Shown here: positions 11,970 through 22,600 of the stretch, piece by piece
Numbering within the stretch: position 1 is the first letter of the stretch
Layout of the letters: every line of letters begins with the position of its first letter
Assembly (NCBI RefSeq): GCF_000003605.2
Contig: NW_003124907.1
Location: 253,178 to 291,116 of the forward strand
Reading direction: 5' to 3'
DNA: 37,939 nt
From: Saccoglossus kowalevskii
Taxonomy: Eukaryota > Hemichordata > Enteropneusta > Harrimaniidae
Notes under the pieces: model-generated
What the model saw: the letters and a program-made list of their open reading frames with translations, nothing else
The model's database searches: none
What the model was told of the DNA's origin: nothing
Program-made: the position numbers and the translations under genes

Positions 11970-13433
11970 TGTAAAGAAAATATGCAGTCGTTCGTGTAAT
12001 TGGTTGAAATTTCACATACATTGAAAAGTATTTCCTTTATATGATTTTGGCAAGAATTCACGATTGAACTAGGAATGTATACAAAATGTACTCAAGATTA
12101 TTCGTCGTTGAGTGATGACAGGAGAAACATTAAAGATAATCACAAGTTTGGCATGAACGTCAATGACAACATTGACAATTAATGTGGTAATATGCGATAC
12201 AAATCTGAATCTGTAGATGCTGTGGATCGTCTTTGTGACGTGACTAGGTCGCCTACGAACGAGTAAAACGATTCAGAATCGCCTATATACAACAAATGTA
12301 CTACAAATCAGACTTTTTGTCGGGACCTTGAATGTTGGACTCCGATCCATCTATGGGTGCTCCGCTACCGACAATAAGCACAGGAAACTCAAACCCCAAA
12401 CTCTAAATCACTATCTGCAATGAAAAACAATGTTCCAATAACTATGTAAAAGGCGGCCCGGGAATTAGTTAAACCATGACGTCACACGATTATCCCCTCT
12501 GTACCACGACACGTTTTGTACTTTTAACATTATATCACCATGGTAATACTTAAAAAATGGACTCCGCTATCGCTGTGTGGGTCTGTTTAAGGTCTTTTAA
12601 TGTTTTGTAATCTTATCAAAAACTTCATAAAATCGCCATAAATCTTTGAACGGCGAAGCGACGATTTATGCTTCTGGTGATTGCTTTTCTCTCAAGTGTC
12701 CGATGTCAGCTTTACCCAAATCGCATTTGGCCGATTAAAATTGCGATTGTCCAGTCTCCAGAGCAACGATGTAATCCTGAAATACGACAGGATACAAGGC
12801 TTCAATTGTTTCAAACGGTAGTAAAAATAGCTCTGATAGTTTGCAATTTATTTGCGTCGCCGTGCGTGGCAATATTAAAAGCATCGATTTTTCAATAAAG
12901 CTGTCTTATATATTGACACAGTACGTAAACTTTAGACCTAATTATATAGTTCATTGAGAAACGACACGCACACAGGAGATGTGATAGGTAGATAAAGAAC
13001 CGTTAAGAGCAATTATCTAAACAGCGGATAAATTCGGAACATATTAAGAGGTGTTTTAGGGATATAAATTCAATTTATTCGGATTAACTTGACGTACATT
13101 TGATTATATCGCTTAACTTGCAACTATCAAGTACAATAATGTGTTATTTGTGAAAAATAAACACTGATAGATAGTCCTGTAGAGATAGCTGTTTTGTTCG
13201 CTGGGTTAAGTTAAAACCAAATTGAATAGAAACATGATTGTAAAATATAAAACAAATCAATAGAGCTGAACCGAATCAAGCCTACTGATGATGCGATAAT
13301 ACTTCAGTTTTAGTTAGACTGTGTTGGCAACCAATTGCATCGCAGTGGTACCATTCCTGACCAGATCGGACCCTCTAGGAGACGAAATTTGAGTTCAGTG
13401 TAACAATATTGGCCCTTCTACGGGTCCACATTT
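11970..13433. other. No recognised gene
   Basis: Nothing assignable was seen. A 76-codon plus-strand ORF at 12668-12898 starts with a hydrophobic stretch and ends at an AATAAA, but it has no family resemblance and its composition is not distinctive. From roughly 13320 the sequence begins to show diverged fragments of the 53-bp repeat that follows. Confidence 0.4.
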
Positions 13434-16400
13434 TAATCAGTTGTTATCAGTCATGACTACATTGTGTCCAGTAGGTGGCCAAGCTGCAATTCAGTGTTAT
13501 CCGTCATGACTACATTGTGTTCAGTAGGTGGCCAAGCTGCAATTCAGTGTTATAAGTCATGACTACATTGTGTTCAGTAGGTGGCCAAGCTGCAATTCAG
13601 TGTTGCACGTCATGATTACATTGTGTCCAGTAGGTGGCCAAGCTGCAATGCAGTCTTATCAGTCATGACTACACTGTGTCCAGTAGGTGGCCAAGCTGCA
13701 TTGCAGTGTTATCCGTCATGACTAAACTGTTTCCAGTAGGTGGCCAAGCTGCAATTCAGTGTTACCAGTCATGACTACACTGTTTCCAGTAGGTGGCCAA
13801 GCTGCAATTCAGTGTTATTAGTCATGACTACACTGTTTCCAGTAGGTGGCCAAGCTGCAATTCAGTGTTATCAGTCATGAGTACACTGTTTCCAGTAGGT
13901 GACCAAGCTGCAATTCAGTGTTATTAGTCATGACTACACTGTTTCCAGTAGATGACCAAGCTGCAATTCAGTGTTATCAGTCATGAGTACACTGTTTCCA
14001 GTAGGTGACCAAGCTGTAATTCAGTGTTATTAGTCATGACTACACTGTGTCCAGTTGATGGCCAAGCTGCAATTCAGTGTTATAAGTCATGACTACACTG
14101 TGTACAGTAGGTGGCCAAGCTGCAATTCAGTGTTATAAGTCATGACAACATTGTGTCCAGTAGGTGGCCAAGCTGTAATTCAGTGTTATTAGTCATGACT
14201 ACACTGTTTCCAGTAGGTGGACAAGCTGCAATATAGTGTTATCAGTCATGACTACACTGTTTCCAGTAGTAGGTGGCCAAGCTGTAATTCAGTGTTATTA
14301 GTCATGACTACACTGTTTCCAGTAGGTGGACAAGCTGCAATATAGTGTTATCAGTCATGACTACACTGTTTCCAGTAGGTGACCAAGCTGCAATTCAGTG
14401 TTATCAGTCATGACTACACTGTGTCCAGTAGGTGGCCAAGCTGCAATGCAGTGTTATAACTCATGACTACACTGTATCCAGTAGGTGGCCAAGCTGCAAT
14501 TCAGTGTTATAAGTCATGACTACAATGTGTCCAGTAGGTGGCCAAGCTGCAATGCAGTGTTATTAGTCATGACTACACTGTGTCCAGTCGTTGGCAAAGC
14601 TGCAATTCAGTGTTATTAGTCATGGCTACACTGTTTCCAGTAGGTGGACAAGCTGCAATGCAGTGTTATAAGTCATGACTACACTGTTTCCAGTCGTTGG
14701 CCAAGCTGCAATTCAGTGTTATTAGTCATGACTACACTGTGTTCAGTAGGTGGCAAAGCTGCAATTCAGTGTTATTAGTCATTACTACATTGTGTCCAGT
14801 AGGTGGCCAAGCTGCAATTCAGTGTTATTAGTCATGACTACATTGTGTCCAGTAGGTGGCCAAGCTGCAATTCAGTGTTATAAGTCATGACACATTGTGT
14901 CCAGTAGGTGGTCAAGCTGCAATTCAGTGTTATAAGTCATGACACATTGTGTCCAGTAGGTGGCCAAGCTGAAATTCAGTGTTATTAGTCATGACTACAT
15001 TGTGTCTAGTAGGTGGCCAAGCTGAAATTCAGTGTTATAAGTCATGACACATTGTGTCCAGTAGGTGGCCAAGCTGCAATTCAGTGTTATAAGTCATGAC
15101 ACGTTGTGTCCAGTTGATGGCCAAGCTGCAATTCAGTGTTATCGGCCATGACTACATTGTGGCCAATTCAGTGTTATCAGTCATGCCATGACTACATTGT
15201 GTCTAGTAGGTGGCCAAGCTGCAATGCTGTGTTATAAGTCATGACTACATTGTGTCCAGTAGGTGGCCAAGCTGCAATTCAGTATTATTAGTCATGACTA
15301 CACTGTTTCCAGTAGGTGGCCAAGCTGCAATTCAGTGTTATAAATCATGACTACATTGTGTCCAGTAGGTGGCCAAGCTGCAATTCAGTGTTATCAGTCA
15401 TGACTACACTGTTTCCAGTAGGTGGCCAAGCTGCAATTCAGTGTTATTAGTCATGACTACACTGTTTCCAGTAGGTGGCCAAGCTGCAATTCAGTGTTAT
15501 CAGTCATGACTACACTGTTTCCAGTAGGTGGCCAAGCTGCAATTCAGTGTTATTAGTCATGACTACACTGTTTCCAGTAGGTGGCCAAGCTGCAATTCAG
15601 TGTTATCAGTCATGAGTACACTGTTTCCAGTAGGTGACCAAGCTGCAATTCAGTGTTATTAGTCATGAGTACACTGTTTCCAGTAGGTGACCAAGCTGTA
15701 ATTCAGTGTTATAAGTCATGACAACATTGTGTCCAGTAGGTGGCCAAGCTGTAATTCAGTGTTATTAGTCATGACTACACTGCTTCCAGTAGGTGGACAA
15801 GCTGCAATTCAGTGTTATCAGTCATGACTACACTGTGTCCAGTCGTTGGCCAAGCTGCAATTCAGTGTTATTAGTCATGACTACACTGTGTTCAGTAGGT
15901 GGTAAAGCTGCAATTCAGTGTTATTAGTCATGATTACATTGTGTCCAGTAGGTGGCCAAGCTGCAATTCAGTGTTATAAGTCATGACACATTGTGTCCAG
16001 TAGGTGGCCAAGCTGCAATTCAGTGTTATTAGTCATGACTACATTGTGTCTAGTAGTTGGCCAAGCTGCAATTCAGTGTTATAAGTCATGACACATTGTG
16101 TCCAGTGGGTGGCCAAGCTGCAATTCAGTGTTATTAGTCATGACTACATTGTGCCCAGTAGGTGGCCAAGCTGCAATTCAGTGTTATAAATCATGACACA
16201 TTGTGTCCAGTAGGTGGCCAAGCTGCAATTCAGTGTTATATGTCATGACACATTGTGTCCAGTTGATGGCCAAGCTGCAATTCAGTGTTATCGGCCATGA
16301 ATACATTGTGGCCAATTCAGTGTTATCAGTCATGACTACATTGTGTCTAGTAGGTGGCCAAGCTGCAATTCAGTGTTATTAGTCATGACTACACTGTTTC

Positions 16401-18652
16401 CAGTAGGTGACCAAGCTGCAATGCAGTGTTATAAGTCATGACAACATTGTGTCCAGTAGGTGGCCAAGCTTCAATTTAGTGTTATTAGTCATGACTAAAT
16501 TGTGTCTAGTAGGTGGCCAAGCTGCAATTCAGTGTTATAATTCATGACTACATTGTGTCCAGTAGGTGGCCAAGCTGCAATTCTATGTTATAAGTCATGA
16601 CAACACTGTGTCCAGTAGGTGGCCAAGCTGCAATGCAGTGTTATAAGTCATGACTACACTGTGTCCAGTAGGTGGCCAAGCTGCAATGCAGTGTTATCAG
16701 TCATGACTACATTGTGTCCAGTAGGTGGCCAAGCTGTAATTCAGTGTTATCAGTCATGACTACACTGTGTCCAAATGATGGCCAAGCTGCAATTCAGTGT
16801 TATTAGTCATGACTACATTGTGTCCAGTAGATGGCCAAGCTGCAATTCAGTGTTATCGGTCATGACTACATTGTGGCCAATTCAGTGTTATCAGTCATGA
16901 CTACATTGTGTCCAGTAGGTGGCCAAGCTGTAATTCAGTGTTATCGGTCATGACTACATTGTGGCCAATTCAGTGTTATCAGTCATGACTACACTGTTTC
17001 CAGTAGGTGGCCAAGCTGCAATTCAGTGTTATCAGTCATGGCAACATTGTGACCAGTAGGTGGCCAAGCTGCAATGAAGTGTTATAAGTCATGACTACAC
17101 TATGTCCAGTAGGTGGCCAAGCTGCAATTCAGTGTTATAAGTCATGACTACATTGTGTCTAGTAGGTGGCCAAGCTGCAATTCAGTGTTATTAGTCATGA
17201 CTACACTGTTTCCAGTAGGTGACCAAGCTGCAATGCAGTGTTATAAGTCATGACAACATTGTGTCCAGTAGGTGGCCAAGCTTCAATTCAGTGTTATTAG
17301 TCATGACTAAATTGTGGCTAGTAGGTGGCGAAGCTGCAATTCAGTGTTATAATTCATGACTACATTGTGTCCAGTAGGTGGCCAAGCTGCAATTCTGTGT
17401 TATAAGTCATGACTACACTGTGTCCAGTAGGTGGCCAAGCTGCAATGCAGTGTTATAAGTCATGACTACACTGTGTCCAGTAGGTGGCCAAGCTGCAATG
17501 CAGTGTTATCAGTCATGACTACACTGTGTTAGTAGGTGGCCAAGCTGCAATTCAGTGTTATAAGTCATGACTACATTGTGTCCAGTAGGTGGTCACGCTG
17601 CAATTCAGTGTTATCAGTCATGACTACATTGTGTCCAGTAGGTGGCCAAGCTGTAATTCAGTGTTATCAGTCATGACTACACTGTGTCCAGTTGATGGCC
17701 AAGCTGCAATTCAGTGTTATTAGTCATGACTACATTGTGTCCAGTAGGTGGCCAAGCTGCAATTCAGTGTTATCGGTCATGACTACATTGTGGCCAATTC
17801 AGTGTTATCAGTCATGACTACATTGTGTCCAGTAGGTGGCCAAGCTGTAATTCAGTGTTATCAGTCATGACTACACTGTGTCCAGTTGATGGCCAAGCTG
17901 TAATTCAGTGTTATTAGTCATGACTACATTGTGTCCAGTAGATGGCCAAGCTGCAATTCAGTGTTATCGGTCATGACTACATTGTGGCCAATTCAGTGTT
18001 ATCAGTCATGACTACATTGTGTCCAGTAGGTGGCCAAGCTGCAATGCAGTGTTATAAGTCATGACTACATTGAGTCCAGTAGGTAGACAAGCTGCAATGC
18101 AGTGTTATAAGTCATCTACATTGAGTCCAGTAGGTGGACAAGCTGTAATTCAGTGTTATCAGTCATGACTACATTGTGACCAGTGGGTGGCCAAGCTGCA
18201 ATTCAGTGTTATCAGTCATGACAACATTGTGACCAGTAGGTGGCCACGCTGCAATTCAGTGTTATCAGTCATGACTACACTGTTTCCAGTAGGTGGCCAA
18301 GCTGCAATTCAGTGTTATCAGTCATGACTACTGTTTCCAGTAGGTGGCCAAGCTGCAATTCAGTGTTATCAGTCATGGCAACATTGTGACCAGTAGGTGG
18401 CCAAGCTGCAATGAAGTGTTATAAGTCATGACTACACTATGTCCAGTAGGTGGCCAAGCTGCAATTCAGTGTTATAAGTCATGACTACATTGTGTCCAGT
18501 AGATGGCCAAGCTGCAATTCAGTGTTATAAGTCATGGCTACATTGTGTCCAGTAGGTGACCAAGCTGCAATTCAGTGATATAAGTCATGACTACACTGTG
18601 TCCAGTAGGTGGCCAAGCTGCAATGCAGTATTGTCAGTCATTGAATTTGACC
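13434..18652 (+). repeat. 53-bp tandem array (about 98 units) carrying a CTCF-like core motif in each full unit
   Basis: Landmarks such as TCATGACTAC recur every 53 bp (13451, 13504 and so on) across 5.2 kb, all in one orientation. A unit reads, in order, TCAGTGTTATNAGTCATGAC, TACANTGTNTCCAGTAGGTG, GCCAAGCTGCAAT. It holds the 8-bp palindrome GTCATGAC and the 12-mer CCAGTAGGTGGC. That 12-mer fits the CTCF core consensus CCASYAGRKGGC at every position, although the bases just 3' (CAA) do not fit the extended consensus. Common variants change the core (GGTGACC, GATGGCC, GTTGGCC, GGTGGAC). Shortened 35-bp units occur at least six times. The period is not a multiple of three and no long ORF crosses the array. 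Both ends fade into diverged copies. Confidence 0.97.
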
Positions 18653-20707
18653 ATATTGGCAGCTAAGCTGCACTCAATTTATGACTATCATTAATAGCCG
18701 GTCATTAAAAAGGGAGCAAATGGATTGGTAATCCATAACTAATATTTCAATATAGCATTAAAATAAGGTCCGAAACATGCAACGTGAGCTGTCTTCAATC
18801 ACGCAAAATATCTAAACTGACCAAAATGTGATCTAGCAGACTCACCAAGAAACGTCAAAGTGTATATGCAAGCACGTTTTGAGTTCCCTGTGATGGGATA
18901 CACCCTGGTGTGCAAGATTTATTGTTTTCTATTATCAAGGGGTCTTAACAACTGACAGGTTTTGTCCTACTTGCCTTGCCCTCTGCAGAGAAATATGCAT
19001 TTACTTCAAATACACATTTAATACCTGAATGAGACAGGATTTCAAAAAAAATTGTGAAAATAATTACATTCGACTTGCCTCCAAGGGGAGACTCATTGTT
19101 ACTATTCCCGGGAAGATGAGTCCGAATTGCGGCCTAAAATGTTTACCATTGTTACAGCCATGCTTACTATTCCTTTCACCTGCCTGAATAAGAACCTAGC
19201 TTTCTATTCATGTTATTCTGTTAGCTGAACTTGTTATTAAAGTTATTTTTACTGACTTTTAATTAGCCTGAGTGATATCCAACATACTTGTTTGGTCAAT
19301 TGCTAGTTGCAGCTTCTTAACGTAAGTGGCACACAGCAAAAACATCAAGCATTTTAGCAACCTCAGCAAATTTTTCATCGAAAATAGCATCAGCATGAAT
19401 GTTTCCAAAGAGAGCATAGTTAACCCTTCCATATAATATTTGAATAACTGTGAATTAGTTAGGGTATTTTAAATGTCCCTGTATCGTCCTTGATTAGTGA
19501 TCATCATTATAAAGACCTCTGACTAGTATTACGTACTATTATTATTTCAAGTGCCTCTCCCCGCTCCCACTTCTGTCTACAATGTTTGAGGATATTAAGA
19601 AAATGAATACTTAAATATTAATCACAAACATTGCCAATGATGTTTTCATTCTAGGGTTGGCTCATTAACTAACTCATCTTCAATGGCAGTCAAATAGTTA
19701 CGACATATTCAAATGCATACCACCAAATGTTCCAGAATTTGAATCGATATTCTCTCAAACTCATATTTTTTTATGTACATATCATTTAATTTCCGGTTTC
19801 TATTTCAGACAAGGCATCATAGTGTTTCACTGCACTAAACTGAGCAACAGGTCTTTCTAGGAAGTACTGATGTCATTCCAGGAGAAACCTACATATACAT
19901 TGAAGCTATCACAAACAATATTTACACAATTATTTATGTCTGCATTTGTACCAAAGTGAAACAAAATCCGTGAAATGCACAGGATGAAACTAGATTGAAA
20001 GAAACGACGAAACAAATGACATGCATCCGTAACGTCCCGTCTCCCATGAGTTTAAACTGAATAAAACCAGAACAAGCACACCTGAAAAAGTTACATCGAA
20101 ATCTGAAAATAACATGCAATCAAATTTGAATCTGTGAAAGTGTGTCTGAGTATTTTGTATTTAATTGCGAAACAAAATATTCAATATTCGTTTCAGACTT
20201 CTTGAGACGACAAATTTATCAAGGTTCCCATAAACTAAGTGTTACATGTTTGACATATATGATGTATGTATGTATGTACGTTATTTCTTGTCTCCATACT
20301 GGTATTAAACTCCAGATATTTTACTAATGATTTTTTTCCCAAATTATCACCCACACAATCTAATAAGTACCCCTGTCTCGGTTTTTGGTAAATGTAGTGG
20401 GAAATATTATATTGATATTAGAGACATTGCACTGATCACACTCATCTAGGAAATCTTTATAAATAGGTTCCTGCTGTATGTGAACATAATAAACAAATAA
20501 AACAAAATTAATTTACATTCTGTATTGCTCTAACTATATGTCAATCAACTTATGTAGATTAATGAATAAGTATGATAATTAGTGTTTCTAATTAATAGTA
20601 ACATTATGCGGTGATTGAGTCATCATGGGGCCTGTCATTCCTTGTTTTACATTATTTTTATGTCAGGGGCATTGGTTGAAATCAAAGGGGTGAGTTTTTT
20701 TCGAATA
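18653..20707. other. No recognised gene
   Basis: This AT-rich spacer follows the 53-bp array. The first 60 bases are diverged array remnants. The only ORFs are two 61-codon frames near 20 kb without recognisable features. A short tATGTATGTATGTA microsatellite lies near 20262-20279. Confidence 0.5.
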
Positions 20708-20981
20708 TTAAAGTGAAAGTCAAGGCTAACAACATAATACTCCTCGATGGAAGAGCTCGGCAAATCATTTTCTCAGTTTCCGACAACAGACTCTATTAAG
20801 TCATACTTTACCCATGATCCTTTGCTTGAGAATCAAGATGGCTGACTACATAATACTGATGAAATGTTGAATATCTAGAGAATGAAAAGTGATATAAAAA
20901 AACTGTAAATTGCATGCTCCTACATTTGTGGAGCTTTTTCTTGGGGGGTCATTGTGTTGTTTGGCTTGACTTCCCCTTTAA
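20708..20981. mobile_element. MITE-like element with about 31-bp imperfect terminal inverted repeats
   Basis: The left end reads TTAAAGTGAAAGTCAAGG, then CTAACAACATAAT. The reverse complement of the right end reads TTAAAGGGGAAGTCAAGC, then CAAACAACACAAT. By eye 26 of 31 positions agree. Both ends start at TTAA, which could be a duplicated TTAA target site as in piggyBac-type elements, or simply part of the TIR. The 274-bp body has no coding capacity. Small size, long TIRs and lack of an ORF are typical of a non-autonomous DNA transposon. The family is not identified. Confidence 0.6.
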
Positions 20982-21357
20982 AGACTTCAATATTGAACTG
21001 TGATTGTATTAACATAACTGAAGAGAATATAATTTCAGTGGACAAGTCAATGACATAACATTTTAAACGTCGCCTGACCATTTTATTTGTTGTATGTTTT
21101 ATTTATTGATGAATGGCTGGGCAAAGTCCGTTTTTGATTGACTGTTATTTTATCGTATCATGCATATTCCTGGCAAATTGTGCTACACTATTAACCGTTG
21201 AAATCAGTAAAATAATATTCGGGCGATACATTTAATAGTGTTTTACAGTTCGTGATTTGGAGGGAGTTTGTTTTCGTGGGCTCCGCCTACCCCTACACAT
21301 AACAAGTAAAAACTTCCTTACTAACTACTAGTTTGTTCTAGATGTTAGGACAACAAT
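20982..21357. other. Upstream flank of the promoter at 21.36-21.44 kb
   Basis: No ORF of note. The right part becomes less AT-rich towards the candidate promoter. Confidence 0.4.
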
Positions 21358-21445
21358 ATTGGGCATGCGCAATGGGAGGGTGTACGTAGTAATGGGCACA
21401 TGATTACAAGGTACCGTTGGCTTTTGAAATCTGCAAATATGGCGA
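21358..21445 (+). promoter_or_regulatory. Candidate TATA-less promoter: inverted CCAAT, NRF1-like site, YY1/TISU-like start
   Basis: ATTGG (inverted CCAAT) at 21358-21362 runs straight into TGGGCATGCGCA at 21360-21371, which fits the palindromic NRF1 consensus YGCGCRTGCGCR at 11 of 12 positions. Some 65 bp further, AATATGGCG at 21437-21445 fits the YY1 form AANATGGCG, and its ATG is the start of an open exon. NRF1 and YY1 sites near the start codon are typical of housekeeping genes with short 5' leaders (the TISU element). No TATA box was seen. The combination supports real transcription to the right. Confidence 0.5.
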
Positions 21446-21527
21446 CTTTCAAAAAAACGACTGATTGTGTTTTACCATCTTTCGTCTGCAACTCAACTGA
21501 AGCGGACCGGGGACTGGGGCTCAATGT
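21439..21527 (+). CDS. Probable first coding exon of an unrecognised gene
   Basis: ATG at 21439 lies in a good initiation context (A at -3, G at +4) and opens 29 codons plus two bases, beginning MATFKKTTDCVLPSFVCNST. The frame runs into the strong donor GTAAGT at 21528-21533; without splicing it stops one codon later. A start-to-donor frame directly below an NRF1/YY1-type promoter is what a first coding exon looks like. The peptide matches no family I recognise. A neighbouring GT two bases upstream could be used instead, which would change the phase. Confidence 0.5.
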
Positions 21528-21760
21528 GTAAGTGTCTCCCTTTGTTGTCTAATAAAGTGCAAAGTGTGGTGGTGATGATTGAAACATATTACATAAGTGG
21601 GTCAAAGGTCACGCGGGTAAGAGCACTTTGATGTACTCTACGGGGAATATTAGTAATTATCACACTTTGTTGTGACCAATGAGGTAAATGATTGAAATGC
21701 AGCGATAGCTTATACTTAGTTAAGTGGCCTCTACAAATGAAAATACTCTAAAATTTAGAT

Positions 21761-21852
21761 AACCACGAGACTTTATTTGACACCTGAAATAGTGATCCAT
21801 TTTCTCTCGTCCTCGTGTACAGTGTTTAAAACTGATCAAAAGTCTCGTGGTT
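21761..21852. repeat. Perfect 14-bp inverted repeat with a 64-bp loop
   Basis: AACCACGAGACTTT at 21761-21774 is mirrored exactly by AAAGTCTCGTGGTT at 21839-21852. Allowing a small bulge, a few more inner bases pair (TTTGA against TCAAA). It lies inside the presumed first intron of the gene starting at 21439. It may be a relic of a small foldback element or an RNA hairpin. Confidence 0.7.
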
Positions 21853-22009
21853 CTCTTGACCTCATTGATATATCGGCGGCCATTTGCTTTTAAGTTATAT
21901 TCGCAATGGTGTACAGACACCTGTATTTAATTGTCAAAAAAATCATCAGAATAAATCAGGGGATGTGTCTATCGTTCACTTCACGTTCGTGTCTTTAGAC
22001 AGTAACCAG

Positions 22010-22111
22010 ATTTTCACAAAAAGATAGTAGATGTCAACATTCAACCAGAAAGTATGGGCCCTGCATTGAGAATTCGTTCTTGCGTTGCAATTCAGATAAC
22101 CATGAACCGGG
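22010..22111 (+). CDS. Possible second coding exon of the gene starting at 21439
   Basis: The segment is bounded by CCAG| at 22009 and by the strong donor GTAAGT at 22112-22117. Exon one leaves phase 2, and this 102-nt exon stays open when read with one completing base: 33 codons, including FSQKDSRCQHSTRKYGPCIE, and then two bases. The result is rich in cysteine and polar residues. A second frame (containing MGPALRIRSC) is also open, so the phase is not decisive. No family is recognised. The donor is the best evidence; the acceptor tract is moderate. Confidence 0.3.
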
Positions 22112-22343
22112 GTAAGTAATTTAGTGACTCAATATCGTGGAGTTCGGGTTGTTGTCTTGTGTCAAATAAATACATTCATTTATTCAACAAATAGAGACAT
22201 TCATGTATGGACAGGTAAGACTATTCCATTTAAATTGGAGTAAAATCATCATATACTAATTATACACAGCTTATACGACATGCGCACACTTTCTCACATG
22301 CTGCAACGAATGAAAATTATTTTGTTTGTGTTCTGAATTTAAG

Positions 22344-22600
22344 ATAGCATTTACGACGAACCCAAAACAACAATTTCAATCAGCATAACATCTGGCTATG
22401 CTGCCACCTCTGTATGCAACATCGCGCCAATCCTATTCTCTTTACTACCAGACTTTCTCGCCGAAATTTTTCTTTCTTCAATATTTTTGGAAATGAGCTT
22501 TAATTCTGGAGCCAGTGGACAAAATATGAGTCAATTTTGGTTTTTGCTCAAAAAAGTGTTGCTATTTCTGTCCCAAACTGAAGGAAACTGCAGACTATAG
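22344..22600 (+). CDS. Possible terminal exon, hydrophobic product
   Basis: After a T-rich tract and TTTAAG, a frame of 84 codons stays open to TAG at 22598-22600. It contains SGYAATSVCNIAPILFSLLP and a further hydrophobic stretch, so it could be a membrane segment. It begins with two bases, as required if a 20-nt microexon at 22195-22214 precedes it. It has no ATG at its start. An 84-codon open stretch is within chance range here, and the chain of phases is suggestive only. Confidence 0.18.

Noticed and set aside
13434-18652. CRISPR-like array
   Set aside because: Units abut without unique spacers, vary throughout, and the context is a spliced eukaryotic genome.
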